This document shows positions 7,762 to 16,101 of a stretch of DNA of 32,190 bases, piece by piece. The notes below the pieces were generated by a model. That model worked only from the letters and a program-made list of their open reading frames with translations, had not been told where the DNA came from and did not search any database. This DNA comes from Propionibacteriaceae bacterium (GTDB lineage Bacteria > Actinomycetota > Actinomycetes > Propionibacteriales > Propionibacteriaceae), in NCBI GenBank assembly GCA_017882685.1, contig JADGPA010000071.1, positions 1 through 32,190 of the forward strand. Direction: 5' to 3'. The number at the start of each line of letters is the position of its first letter. The stretch's first letter is position 1. A program made the position numbers and the translations under genes.

Positions 7762-8528
7762 TCGAGATCCTGACTCCGGCGCAGCTGGAGCAGGCCCGCC
7801 CGTCCGGACGCTTCGTCGGCGCGACCCTGCAGGCACTCCGGGAACGCGTGGGCCCGGGCACCAACCTGCTCGAGATCGACGCCTGGACCAGGCAGATGAT
7901 CGCCGATTCCCACGCCGAATCCTGCTACGTCGACTACGCTCCCGCGTTCGGACGCGGACCGTTCGGCAAGGTGATCTGCACCTCGGTCAACGACGCAGTC
8001 CTGCACGGGCTGCCGCATGACTACGAGCTCGTCGGGGGCGACCTGCTGACCCTCGACCTGGCCGTCAGCCTGAACGGGTGGGTGGCCGACTCTGCGATCA
8101 GCTTCGTCGTCGGCGACGCCGGCGACTGGGCAGACCAGCAGCTGATCGACACCACGGAGGTGGCGCTGGCCGCAGGCATCGCCGCCGCACGCCCCGGTGG
8201 GCACGTCGGCGACATCTCGGCGGCGATCGCCGCGGTGCTGACCGCTGCCGGGTTCGCTGTCAACGGCGAGTTCGGTGGGCACGGGGTGGGGCGCACGATG
8301 CACCAGGACCCGCACATCGCCAACGCCGGGACGCCGGGACGGGGCTACCGACTGAGTCCGGGAATGCTGCTGGCCATCGAGCCGTGGGCAATGCGCGGCA
8401 CCAACCGGCTGGTCAAGGACCCCGACGGCTGGACGCTGCGCAGCGCCAACGGCGGCCGCACGGCGCACAGCGAACACACGGTCGCGATCACCAGGGACGG
8501 ACCGGAGATCCTCACGCTCGCTGGGTGA
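7758..8528 (+). CDS. map: Type I methionine aminopeptidase
   Basis: Cytoplasmic metalloenzyme that removes initiator methionine from nascent proteins; 256 aa, the normal short type I length without a zinc-finger extension. The metal and active-site residues can be followed: His in VLHGLP, the two aspartates in LTLDLAV and WVADSAIS, His in GGHGVGRTMHQDP, Glu in AIEPW, and Glu in HSEHTVAIT. The first aspartate motif is divergent (LTLDLAVSLNGWVADS) and GW replaces the usual GY or GF, so it may be a secondary paralogue. Actinobacteria commonly carry two map genes, the main one beside secY. The start overlaps the upstream GNAT gene. Confidence 0.92.
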   Translation: MIEILTPAQLEQARPSGRFVGATLQALRERVGPGTNLLEIDAWTRQMIADSHAESCYVDYAPAFGRGPFGKVICTSVNDAVLHGLPHDYELVGGDLLTLDLAVSLNGWVADSAISFVVGDAGDWADQQLIDTTEVALAAGIAAARPGGHVGDISAAIAAVLTAAGFAVNGEFGGHGVGRTMHQDPHIANAGTPGRGYRLSPGMLLAIEPWAMRGTNRLVKDPDGWTLRSANGGRTAHSEHTVAITRDGPEILTLAG

Positions 8529-8535
8529 ACGGGCC

Positions 8536-8555
8536 AACGCTCCCCAGGCACCGTT
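8536..8555. repeat. 20-base junction repeat, copy 1
   Basis: AACGCTCCCCAGGCACCGTT lies between the facing map and trxA stop codons. It recurs with one change at 31659-31678, again between two facing genes. It is an imperfect inverted repeat (AACG...CGTT ends), but no strong terminator stem forms and the function is unknown. Confidence 0.7.
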
Positions 8556-8559
8556 TCGG

Positions 8560-8883
8560 TCAGAGGTATTCCTCGATGGCCTTCAGCAGCACGGACTTCG
8601 GCTTGGCGCCGACGAACGACTTCACCACTTCGCCACCGACGAACACCTGGATCGTCGGCAGGCTGAGCACACCCTGCTGGGTGGGCACAGCGGTGCTGGT
8701 GTTGGTGTCCATCTTCAGGAAGGTCACCTTGTCGCCGTGGTCGCGGGCGAGCTCGTCGATGATCGGGTTGAGCTGCTTGCACGGTGCGCACCAGTCGGCC
8801 CAGTAGTCGATCACGACCGGCTTGGACGACTTGAGGACCAGGTCGCTGAAGGTGGCATCGGTGACGGCGTCAACGTGGGACAT
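8560..8883 (-). CDS. trxA: Thioredoxin
   Basis: Small cytoplasmic dithiol oxidoreductase of 107 aa, the standard length, reduced by the adjacent thioredoxin reductase. The active site is WCAPC (Cys32 and Cys35) rather than the common WCGPC. The buried aspartate (VIDYWADW), the cis-proline loop SLPTIQVF and the GxxxxSFVG end are typical. The start at ATG 8883 has AGGAG eight bases upstream. It is 15 bases downstream of trxB and clearly co-transcribed, the same order as in mycobacteria. It converges on map. Confidence 0.95.
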   Translation of the reverse strand: MSHVDAVTDATFSDLVLKSSKPVVIDYWADWCAPCKQLNPIIDELARDHGDKVTFLKMDTNTSTAVPTQQGVLSLPTIQVFVGGEVVKSFVGAKPKSVLLKAIEEYL

Positions 8884-8898
8884 GTGTTGTTCTCCTGG

Positions 8899-9870
8899 TC
8901 AGGCGTTCGCAGTGGCAGTAGTGAGGCTAGCGGCTGCATCGGACAGTGCCGCGAGGTACCGCTCGGCGTCCAGAGCCGCGGCACAGCCGGTGCCAGCGGC
9001 GGTGATCGCCTGGCGGTAGGTGTGGTCCACCAAATCGCCGGCGGCGAAGACGCCGGAGAGGTTCGTGCGCGTGCTCGGGGCGTCCACCATCACGTAGCCG
9101 GCGGCGTCGGTCTCCACCTGGCCGCGAACGATCTCGGAACGCGGGTCGTGGCCGATCGCCACGAACAGGCCCTGGACTCCCAACTCGCTGGTGGCGCCGC
9201 TGACCGTGTCGGTGAGCACGAGGCCGGACAGGGTCTGGTCGCCCACCAGGTCGGTGACGACCGAGTTCCAGGCGAACCGGATCTTCGGGTCGGCCTTGGC
9301 ACGGTCGACCATGATCTTCGATCCACGAAGCTCATCGCGGCGGTGGACCAGCGTCACCGACTTCGCGAAGCGGGTGAGGAACGTGGCCTCCTCCAGCGCG
9401 GAGTCACCGCCGCCGACGACGGCGATGTCCTTGTCGCGGAAGAAGAACCCGTCGCAGGTGGCGCACCACGACACGCCGCGTCCGCTGAAGACCTCCTCAG
9501 CCGGCAGCCCGAGCTTGCGGTAGCCGGAGCCCATGGCGAGGATCACGGACAGCCCGGAGTAGGTGTTGCCCTCTGCGTCGACGACGGTCTTGACCTCAGC
9601 GGCCAGGTCGGCGGTGACGATGTCGTCTGTGATGATCTCCGCGCCGAAGCGCTCGGCCTGCGCGCGCATCGCCAGCATCAGGTCGGGACCCATGATGCCG
9701 TCGGTGAAGCCGGGGTAGTTCTCCACCTCGGTGGTGTTCATCAGCGCGCCCCCGGCGGCAAGCGCGCCTTCGAAGACCAGCGGCTTCAGGCCTGCGCGGG
9801 CGGTGTAGATCGCCGCGGCGTAGCCGGACGGGCCGGAGCCGATGATGATGACCTCGCGGATGTCGGACAT
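8899..9870 (-). CDS. trxB: Thioredoxin reductase (NADPH)
   Basis: FAD-dependent low-molecular-weight thioredoxin reductase, 323 aa. The FAD-binding [10 protein letters not shown] is at 11-20, the redox-active pair CATC at 136-139 (SWCATCDG), the NADPH-binding [12 protein letters not shown] follows, and the second FAD motif is [10 protein letters not shown] near the C-terminus. It transfers electrons from NADPH to TrxA, encoded next. The start is ATG 9870 with AGAGG upstream. A promoter with both a TAAACT -10 and an ECF-like GGGAC-17-CGTC pattern lies 30-60 bases upstream, so a stress-responsive sigma factor may be involved. Confidence 0.96.
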   Translation of the reverse strand: MSDIREVIIIGSGPSGYAAAIYTARAGLKPLVFEGALAAGGALMNTTEVENYPGFTDGIMGPDLMLAMRAQAERFGAEIITDDIVTADLAAEVKTVVDAEGNTYSGLSVILAMGSGYRKLGLPAEEVFSGRGVSWCATCDGFFFRDKDIAVVGGGDSALEEATFLTRFAKSVTLVHRRDELRGSKIMVDRAKADPKIRFAWNSVVTDLVGDQTLSGLVLTDTVSGATSELGVQGLFVAIGHDPRSEIVRGQVETDAAGYVMVDAPSTRTNLSGVFAAGDLVDHTYRQAITAAGTGCAAALDAERYLAALSDAAASLTTATANA

Positions 9871-9900
9871 GGAACCTCTGAGTCTCTGGGTGGGTGCCCC

Positions 9901-9932
9901 AGTTTAGACGAGCACCCGGGTGACACGGTCCC
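9901..9932 (-). promoter_or_regulatory. Candidate trxBA promoter, ECF-like
   Basis: Read on the minus strand, GGGAC (9932-9928) is followed after 17 bases by CGTC (9910-9907), one base off the GGAAC...CGTC type recognised by actinobacterial ECF sigma factors. TAAACT (9906-9901), a fair housekeeping -10, directly follows. Which one is used cannot be decided from sequence. Confidence 0.35.
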
Positions 9933-9970
9933 TAACCAGCGCGACACCGCAGGCATTCCCGGGACGGGGC

Positions 9971-10229
9971 TCAGCCTTGCGTGGCGGCGTACTGCGCAGC
10001 CCACTCCCTGACCACTGCCCCGGCCGCGACCGCGCGGGCGACGACAGCGTCGGCGTCGGCGCAGTAGAGCGCGATTCGAGCAGCAGGACTCGTCGGTTCC
10101 CGACTGGCCCGGCCGCCATCGCGGATTGGTGGCGGCCACAGCGGTTGAAGGGGGTGCGAGCAGGCTTGCGCTGATGGCGGCGAGGGCGCAAAGCACACAC
10201 CCGGTCGCTCGGAGGGTCGATCTGGTCAT
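9971..10229 (-). pseudogene. Remnants of a secreted protein and a VOC-family protein
   Basis: The 485 bases between trxB and yaaA hold no intact gene. From ATG 10229 a short frame encodes a good Sec signal peptide (MTRSTLR, hydrophobic GCVLCALAAISASLLA, then STAVAA), which runs into arginine-rich nonsense after about 45 residues. In another frame, about 10093-9971, RIALYCADADAVVARAVAAG resembles the second half of a glyoxalase/VOC fold and stops soon after. The two pieces look like leftovers of different genes joined by deletion. The VOC match is by eye only. Confidence 0.35.
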
Positions 10230-10342
10230 TGTGGACACCTGGAGTTCAGGCGCATCTCGGGGGGATGCACGTGGCAGGCAGCCCACGCTCCCCACCGCTC
10301 GGCTGACAGGGTTCGCCCAAGCATCACCGTCGGCCGGCCGGG

Positions 10343-10348
10343 TACGCT
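10343..10348 (+). promoter_or_regulatory. -10 element of yaaA, probably leaderless
   Basis: TACGCT (TANNNT) ends seven bases before the GTG start of yaaA at 10356, so transcription would begin at or next to the start codon. There is no ribosome binding site, consistent with a leaderless mRNA. Confidence 0.45.
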
Positions 10349-10355
10349 CGCGAGC

Positions 10356-11159
10356 GTGCTGACCCTGCTCTCTCCGGCGAAGTCGCTGGACTTCGAGTCG
10401 ACGCTGCCCCCGGTGACGCCCACCCAGCCACGGTTGCTGGCTGAATCGGAGCAGCTGGTCGAACTGATGCGCACGAAATCCGTGGCAGCCCTCGCAGCCC
10501 TTGCCGACATCTCCGACGAACTGGCAGCGCTCAACGCCACCCGGTGGTCGACATTCGAGACCCCGTTCACACGCAGGAACGCCCGCCCGGCGATCCTCGC
10601 GTTCAACGGTGACGTCTACCAGGGCCTGGCCGTCCGCCGGCGGTTCGACACCCGCGCCTACACCGAGGCGCAGAAGACTGTCCGCATCCTTTCGGGCCTC
10701 TACGGTGTGTTGCGTCCGCTCGACCTGATGCAGCCCTACCGGCTCGAGATGGGCACCCGGCTGGCCTCCGATCGGGGCCGCTCGCTGTACGACTGGTGGG
10801 GCACCACCATCACCGACATGCTCCGCGACGACCTGGCCGCCTCTCCGGGAGCCGACGTGGTGGTCAACCTGGCATCAGGGGAGTACTTCGGCTCGGTACG
10901 AACAGCCGCGCTGGGGGCGCCGGTGGTCTCGCCCCGGTTCGAGGACACCGATGCCCGCGGGAAGCGCGGCGTCGTGTCGTTCTTCGCCAAGCAGGCCCGC
11001 GGCGAACTGGCCGCCTGGCTGGTGCTCAACCGCGTGCGCACGGTCGGCGCGCTGAAGCGGTTCGACGGTGCCGGCTACCGCTACGACAAGGCGGCCTCGA
11101 CCGCATCAGCGCCGGTCTTTGTCCGGGCCTTCGACGCCCGCTGGCAGCCGTCGGCGTGA
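10356..11159 (+). CDS. yaaA: YaaA family peroxide-stress protein (UPF0246/DUF328)
   Basis: A 267 aa cytoplasmic protein of the YaaA family, which in E. coli limits free intracellular iron and DNA damage during peroxide stress. The family start is present as LLSPAKSLDFES, followed by AILAFNGDVYQGL, the highly conserved ILSGLYGVLRPLDLMQPYRLEMGTRL and the late VVNLASGEYF and FAKQARGELAAW. The start is GTG 10356, probably leaderless. Its stop overlaps the start of a broken methyltransferase gene (GTGA). Its proximity to trxAB hints at a redox-stress neighbourhood, but the direction and promoter are separate. Confidence 0.93.
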   Translation: MLTLLSPAKSLDFESTLPPVTPTQPRLLAESEQLVELMRTKSVAALAALADISDELAALNATRWSTFETPFTRRNARPAILAFNGDVYQGLAVRRRFDTRAYTEAQKTVRILSGLYGVLRPLDLMQPYRLEMGTRLASDRGRSLYDWWGTTITDMLRDDLAASPGADVVVNLASGEYFGSVRTAALGAPVVSPRFEDTDARGKRGVVSFFAKQARGELAAWLVLNRVRTVGALKRFDGAGYRYDKAASTASAPVFVRAFDARWQPSA

Positions 11160-11816
11160 CCACACCGCCGCGCAAGTGGGATGGGCGGGCGATCGCCTAC
11201 GCGGAGACGTTCGCCGGCCAGTGCGCTCACGCCATCGAACCCCTGCTGGGCGCCCTCGATCCCCGACCGGGAGAAGCGCTCCTCGACGTGGGCACCGGAG
11301 CGGGCGCCGTGGCAGCGGCGGCACAGGGACGTGGGGGCGTGGTGATCGCGGTCGACCCCGAGGCCGACATGCTCGAGCTTGCCGACGTTGCCGCGCCCGG
11401 TGCGGTACTTGTCCGGGCAGCACTGCCGTCCTTGCCGCTCCCGGGCGTATCGGTGGATGTTGTCGTCGCCAACTTCGTGCTCAACCACGTGCCCGACGCC
11501 GGCGCTGCAGTGAGGGAACTCGGTCGCGTCCTGCGACGCGTGGCTCCATGAGTTCGAGCACGTGGTTGACCCAGAACTCTGGTGGAGCGCGCCTGCCCGC
11601 GGCGTCGCCGGGATCGGCCAGACCTACCTCGCCCAGGACCCCGCCGGACGCAAAGCCATGCGAGCCGACTACGACCGCCTCAGCCGGCGCCACAGCGGCG
11701 CGGACGGCCTGCTGCACCTGGAGGGCGCGGCCGTGCTCGCAGTCGCCGTCCGCAGCTGGTCGGTCAGGACAGTCCATAGGCCCGGTGGACCATCCAGATG
11801 GGGTGCTCGGTCTTGA
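11156..11816 (+). pseudogene. Broken class I SAM-dependent methyltransferase
   Basis: From GTG 11156 (overlapping the yaaA stop) a 131 aa frame shows a methyltransferase N-terminal half: LLDVGTGAGAVAAAA (SAM loop), VIAVDPEADMLE, and VVVANFVLNHVPDAGAAVRELGRVLR. It then stops at 11551 where PGG and a beta strand should follow. Another frame continues with AWLHEFEHVVDPELWW and ends in DGLLHLEGAAVLAVAV, a fitting C-terminal end. The join therefore looks like a deletion with a frameshift, not a single miscall. The second frame has also lost its own stop and runs to 11816, over the end of glpC. The truncated 131 aa product could still be made but should be inactive. Confidence 0.75.
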
Positions 11817-12996
11817 CCCCTGAGGACTGCTCGATCTGCCAGCGGCAGGTCTCCGTGTCGCACAGGGCCAGGTCGGGGTTGGTGCGCTTGACCATGTCGA
11901 ACAGTGGCTTGCCGACTGCCTGGGCGACCTCGTACTTCTCCTTCTTCAGCCCGTAGGTGCCGGCGATGCCGCAGCAGGCCGCCCCGGACTCGACGACGGT
12001 GAGGCCGGGGATCAGCTTGAGCACCTCGACGGCCGGCTGGCCCATGCCCTGGCTCTTCAGCTGGCATGGTGCGTGGTACGGCACGGTCATGTCGATCCGG
12101 GCGAAGTCGGTGGGCAGTTCGCCGGCGTCGTGCAGGTCGAGAAGGAACTCCATCATGTCCCTGATCCGCGTCCCGACGTCCTTCAGCTTGTCGTCGGAGA
12201 CTCCCATGATCTCGTGGGCCTCGTGCTTGAGCATGCCGGTGCAGGAACCGGAGGAGGAGATGATCGTCAGGTCCTTGCCGGCGCCCCGCAGCTCGTCGCA
12301 CAGCTTCAGCACGGCGGCGGACGCCTGGTCGAACAGGCCGTTGGACTGCTGGGCGAGACCGCAGCAGCCCTGCTTCGGCACGATCACCTCATAGCCGAGG
12401 TATTCCAGCACCTCGATCGACTTCCTGGAGGTTTCCACCTCGAAGTAGCCGCCCGCGCAACCATGGAAGAACACGACAGGGCCGCGGGTGGGAGCCTTCA
12501 TCGGCACCTTCCGCTTCTTCAGCCAGCCCTGCAGCGTCTGGGTCTGGGCCGGCGGCATCGGGGCGTCCCTGTGGATGCCGATGACCTTCTCCACGATCGT
12601 GCGGATCGGCAAGTTGCGCAGCGCGGCGTTGGCGATCGGCGCCACCGGCGTCATCATCATGCCCATGAGGGTGGTGCGGGTGATCAGTTGGTCACGCAAC
12701 GGCATGTGGTCGGCCTTCATCACCGCACGCGCCTGGCTGTTCAGCTCAGCGATCTGGACGCCCTGCGGGCAGGCAAGGGTGCAGGCGCCGCAGCTGGAGC
12801 AGTAGTCCAGAGAGTGGTCGACGCTCTCCCCGTTGCGGAACCGCTCTGCCTGCGGCCCGACGAACTTCGGGCCGGAGAACAGCGGAGTGACCGCGGACAC
12901 CGGGCAGGCCGTCTCGCAGATGGTGCACTTCACGCAGGCGTCCAGGCTGGCCCGGGCCAGCTCGTGGCCGGCGAACTCGACGCCCTCGGTGGTCAT
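11764..12996 (-). CDS. glpC: Anaerobic-type glycerol-3-phosphate dehydrogenase subunit C
   Basis: Iron-sulfur subunit that anchors GlpAB at the membrane and passes electrons from glycerol-3-phosphate oxidation to the quinone pool. It has 410 aa, the usual length. Two ferredoxin-type 4Fe-4S motifs are at CVKCTICETACP (21-32) and CSSCGACTLACP (66-77). Two cysteine-rich CCG domains follow, with FFHGCAGGYFE and PKQGCCGLAQQ in the first and VPYHAPCQLKSQ and GAACCGIAG in the second. ATG 12996 is chosen because it overlaps the glpB stop (ATGA); the frame is open further upstream, but inside glpB. It is last in the glpABC operon, and its stop runs into the remains of the methyltransferase gene. Confidence 0.95.
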   Translation of the reverse strand: MTTEGVEFAGHELARASLDACVKCTICETACPVSAVTPLFSGPKFVGPQAERFRNGESVDHSLDYCSSCGACTLACPQGVQIAELNSQARAVMKADHMPLRDQLITRTTLMGMMMTPVAPIANAALRNLPIRTIVEKVIGIHRDAPMPPAQTQTLQGWLKKRKVPMKAPTRGPVVFFHGCAGGYFEVETSRKSIEVLEYLGYEVIVPKQGCCGLAQQSNGLFDQASAAVLKLCDELRGAGKDLTIISSSGSCTGMLKHEAHEIMGVSDDKLKDVGTRIRDMMEFLLDLHDAGELPTDFARIDMTVPYHAPCQLKSQGMGQPAVEVLKLIPGLTVVESGAACCGIAGTYGLKKEKYEVAQAVGKPLFDMVKRTNPDLALCDTETCRWQIEQSSGVKTEHPIWMVHRAYGLS

Positions 12997-14321
12997 GACA
13001 GCTCCTTCAGGATCGAATCGGCGGCAAGGACCGCACTGCCCAGCGCGATGCCGTCGCCGGACTTCTCTGCCCACCGCGACGAGCCGCCGATGATGCCGCC
13101 GGCCGCGTACAGGTTGTCGTGGACGACTGCGCCTGCCCCGTCCAGTACACGCATGTCGCGGCCGACGCGCACCCCGACCCGGAACAGCGGTTGCTCGGCG
13201 CCCCAGTAGTCGCCGTGGATGAGCGGTTCGGCATCCAGCCCGGCCAGCGGCAGGCCGAACACGGTCTCGGTGACCAGGCCATGAGAGTCCAGGTTCAGCG
13301 CCCCGGACTCGAACCCGCCGGTGGCCAGCAGGAACGTGTCCGCCGTGAACTCCCGCTGAGCGCCGGCCGCCGCGACCGACAGCCCGAGGATGCCGCCGTT
13401 ACCGGCCCGGAAGCCGACCGTCCAACTGCCCGGAACCATCCGCACGCCGGCAGCCTTGGCCTTCGCGGTGAGGGCTGCGTTCAACCGCATGCCCGGCACC
13501 GACGGTGGCGGCAGCGGAATCTCGAAGACCGGGTGGCCCAGCTTTTCGGCGACGTCCGACCAGGCCGTGAGGTCGTTCAGCCCGAGCACGGCCGGCAGGC
13601 CGACGGTCTCACCGTCGGCCAGGAGTGGACGCAGCGTCTCGGCGAAACGTGCCCGGAAGGCAGGGTCATCGAAGGCGCGGGCGTAGGTGAGTCCGCTGGA
13701 GTCGATCTCGTTCTCGCGGGCCGGCACGTCGACGCTCAGGTGGCGGACCTCAAGGTGACCAGGCGTTTGTTTCGCGAAGGCTTCGGCGATTGGGTCGCCG
13801 AAAAGCGACCGCTTTGATCTGGTCGGCTGCGCCCCGTCTGGAAGCGCGCTTCGTGCGAGATTCTCGGCCACCAGCTTCGGATGGAAATCCTTGAGACGTC
13901 GCAGGCCGACGATGGCGAACTTCGCACCATCTCTCACGTGCCCGGCGACCATGCTGGGCGAGGCGAGGCAGGTGGGCCGGATCGCCCCGACCGCTGTAGG
14001 CAGCTGGTAGTTCGTCTCCACATCCCCGACGAGGAGTTTTGCTCCGAGCAAGCCCTTGAGGTACTCGATCCCGGTGTGCACGCCGGCTGCGCCGATCACC
14101 GCGTACGGGTGCTCGGGACGCGAGGAGGCGATCGCAGCGAGCGTGAGCACCGGGTTGGTGACCCGGTCGGGGGTGTAGCCCAGCACGTCGATGGTGCCCT
14201 GGCCGAGCTGCAGTCCGCCGATGCCCTTGCTCAGCAGGGTGACGTCCACACCGCCGGCGGCCAGACGATTGGCTGCGGTGAGGCCGGCGAGACCGACCCC
14301 GATCACGACGACGCGGCTCAC
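12993..14321 (-). CDS. glpB: Anaerobic-type glycerol-3-phosphate dehydrogenase subunit B
   Basis: Flavin-binding partner of GlpA in the GlpABC complex, 442 aa. The N-terminal dinucleotide motif is VVVIGVGLAGLTAANRLA, followed by LLSKGIGGLQLGQGTIDVLGY, a stretch characteristic of GlpB. The C-terminal half ends with LYAAGGIIGG and GDGIALGSAVLAAD, the second FAD contact region. The start is GTG 14321, overlapping the glpA stop (GTGA), and the end overlaps glpC (ATGA), so the three subunits are translationally linked and made in balance. Its role is established for the E. coli family; the actinobacterial electron acceptor is probably menaquinone. Confidence 0.94.
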   Translation of the reverse strand: MSRVVVIGVGLAGLTAANRLAAGGVDVTLLSKGIGGLQLGQGTIDVLGYTPDRVTNPVLTLAAIASSRPEHPYAVIGAAGVHTGIEYLKGLLGAKLLVGDVETNYQLPTAVGAIRPTCLASPSMVAGHVRDGAKFAIVGLRRLKDFHPKLVAENLARSALPDGAQPTRSKRSLFGDPIAEAFAKQTPGHLEVRHLSVDVPARENEIDSSGLTYARAFDDPAFRARFAETLRPLLADGETVGLPAVLGLNDLTAWSDVAEKLGHPVFEIPLPPPSVPGMRLNAALTAKAKAAGVRMVPGSWTVGFRAGNGGILGLSVAAAGAQREFTADTFLLATGGFESGALNLDSHGLVTETVFGLPLAGLDAEPLIHGDYWGAEQPLFRVGVRVGRDMRVLDGAGAVVHDNLYAAGGIIGGSSRWAEKSGDGIALGSAVLAADSILKELS

Positions 14322-15895
14322 AGTGCCACCTCACTCATCTGTTGCGGCAGGTGCTCGATGTCGAGGGTGCCCTGGAAGATCCAGTTGTCCAGGGCTGTCT
14401 GGCGCACCTGGTCGCCGTAGAGGATCGGCCACAGGCCGATCCAGCGGTTCTTCAGGAACAGTCGCAGAAGCCCGTTGGCCCGCTCAATGTCGATGTGGTC
14501 GCTCTCCAGCGCGATGCCGGTGGCGCGGGTGGTGCAGAAGCCGCCCTGGCAGGGGCCCATGCCCAGCCGTAGCTGGCGGCGCAGGTCGTCGAGCGTGCCC
14601 TTGGGCTGCACGGCGAGCGCCTCGGTGAACATCCGGCGGCTCATCAGCTCGCACTCGCAGATGATCTGCTCGTCGAGGCGGTCATGTTCGCGCTCCTCGA
14701 GGCGGTGGGTGACCACGTAGTTCTTGGTCGGCTCCGGGCCGGGGATGTTCTCCTGCGCGGTGCGGCACTCCCGCTTTTCGCCGAGCTTGTCGCACATGGC
14801 GTCGACGATGTGCTCTGCCATCAGCCGGTAGGTCGTGAGTTTGCCGCCCCCGATCGTGAGCATGCCGTCGAGGCCGTCGCGCTCGGTGTGGTCGATGACA
14901 GCCATGCCGCGGCTCATGTGCCTGGTGTCGGCAGCGGACACGCGCTTGTCCTTGATCAACGGCCGCGCTCCCGCCCAGGCGTGCAGCGCACGGGCGTTGC
15001 GGAAGCCGGGAATCAGCACCTCGCCGGCGTCCAGCATCTGCTGCACCTCGTCGCGCTCGATGGCCAGGTTGTCCGGGTCGTCGACCTTCACGTCGGTGGT
15101 CCCGATGATGCTCACCGTGTGCACCGGCACGAGGATGTCGCCGTCCGCGGGGTAGATGCACCGGTTGACCACCCGGTTCACCAAGCGGTGGTTCATCGCG
15201 ATCATGATGCCGCGGCCCGGGATCACGTCCACAGGGTCTGCGCCGGCCATGTGGGCGATCTGACCGGCCCACGGACCCGCGCAGTTCAGCACGAAGTTGC
15301 ATTCGATGACGACGTCGGTCCCCGACTTCAGGTCGGTGCAGTGGACGGCCGAGACCCGGTTGCCCTCGCGGTCGATCCGGGTGACGCTGTGGTAGGTCAG
15401 CACCTGGGCGCCGTGGACCTTCGCGGAGTTCGCCGCGCCCCACACCAGCTGCCAGCCGTCGACCGAGCCGTCTCCCACTTCGATGGCGCGCAGGATGCCA
15501 GGGTTGAGCCGCGGCTCGTTGCGCAGGGCTTCTGCGACCGGAATCTCGCGGGCGGGAACGCCGGTGGCTGCGGCGCCGGTGAGGAACTTGTCCGCGAATG
15601 CGGGGTCGTCGCCGGGGCAGGTCACGAAGTAGCCGCCGGTCATCTCGATCGCCGAGGACTGGATACGGGAAAGGATTGCGTTCTCCTGCGCGCACTCGGT
15701 GGCCGACAACGGGTCACTCACCACGTAGCGTCCGCCGGAATGCATCAGCCCGTGGAACCGTCCGGTGGTGCCCTGGCCGAGGTCGGCACGATCGACCAGC
15801 ACCGCGCTGTAGCCCCGCATCGCCACGTCCCGCACCACGCCGGCCCCGGTAGAGCCGCCGCCGATGACTACGACGTCAACCGCCAGCTTTCTCAC
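14318..15895 (-). CDS. glpA: Anaerobic-type glycerol-3-phosphate dehydrogenase subunit A
   Basis: Catalytic FAD subunit that oxidises sn-glycerol-3-phosphate to dihydroxyacetone phosphate, 525 aa. The FAD motif VVVIGGGSTGAGVVRD is at the N-terminus, followed by DLGQGTTGRFHGLMHSGGRYV, typical of glycerol-3-phosphate dehydrogenases. A C-terminal BFD-like [2Fe-2S] domain is shown by IICECELMSR and MGPCQGGFC, which distinguishes GlpA from the aerobic GlpD. GTG 15895 is chosen because GGGAGG lies five bases upstream; the 16 extra upstream residues of the open frame are unconserved. It is the first gene of glpABC, with a -10-like TAGTTT about 75 bases upstream. Confidence 0.95.
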   Translation of the reverse strand: MRKLAVDVVVIGGGSTGAGVVRDVAMRGYSAVLVDRADLGQGTTGRFHGLMHSGGRYVVSDPLSATECAQENAILSRIQSSAIEMTGGYFVTCPGDDPAFADKFLTGAAATGVPAREIPVAEALRNEPRLNPGILRAIEVGDGSVDGWQLVWGAANSAKVHGAQVLTYHSVTRIDREGNRVSAVHCTDLKSGTDVVIECNFVLNCAGPWAGQIAHMAGADPVDVIPGRGIMIAMNHRLVNRVVNRCIYPADGDILVPVHTVSIIGTTDVKVDDPDNLAIERDEVQQMLDAGEVLIPGFRNARALHAWAGARPLIKDKRVSAADTRHMSRGMAVIDHTERDGLDGMLTIGGGKLTTYRLMAEHIVDAMCDKLGEKRECRTAQENIPGPEPTKNYVVTHRLEEREHDRLDEQIICECELMSRRMFTEALAVQPKGTLDDLRRQLRLGMGPCQGGFCTTRATGIALESDHIDIERANGLLRLFLKNRWIGLWPILYGDQVRQTALDNWIFQGTLDIEHLPQQMSEVAL

Positions 15896-15977
15896 GAAGA
15901 CCTCCCGCTCTCGATGTGACGCCGGCGGCCCTGGACGCTCCATCGGCGTGCGGGCAGCGCAACAGTGCGCCGTCGGT

Positions 15978-15983
15978 GTTCAA
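15978..15983 (-). promoter_or_regulatory. Possible -10 of the glpABC promoter
   Basis: In the 206-base gap between the regulator and glpA, the minus strand reads GGTTAGTTTGAACACC; TAGTTT fits TANNNT and is the only AT-rich patch there. The nearby GTTCAAAC (plus strand) resembles GTTCAACC in front of the regulator gene at 17105. No convincing -35 was found. Confidence 0.3.
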
Positions 15984-16101
15984 ACTAACCAGCGGGGGCT
16001 GTCGTGGACATCACCCGTGGGCAAGGTCGCTCAGACGTGCAGTCCTGCCTCGTCGGACTGGGAAATCGACAGCCCGCTCGCGGAGAAGGGACGGGAACGG
16101 C

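Noticed and set aside
10229-10237. DnaA-box-like TTGTGGACA
   Set aside because: A single site with several mismatches to the consensus and no cluster nearby; the origin is expected left of the window.
16040-16060. CAGTCC...GGACTG hairpin downstream of the regulator gene
   Set aside because: Only six base pairs with a nine-base loop, too weak in GC-rich DNA to call a terminator.
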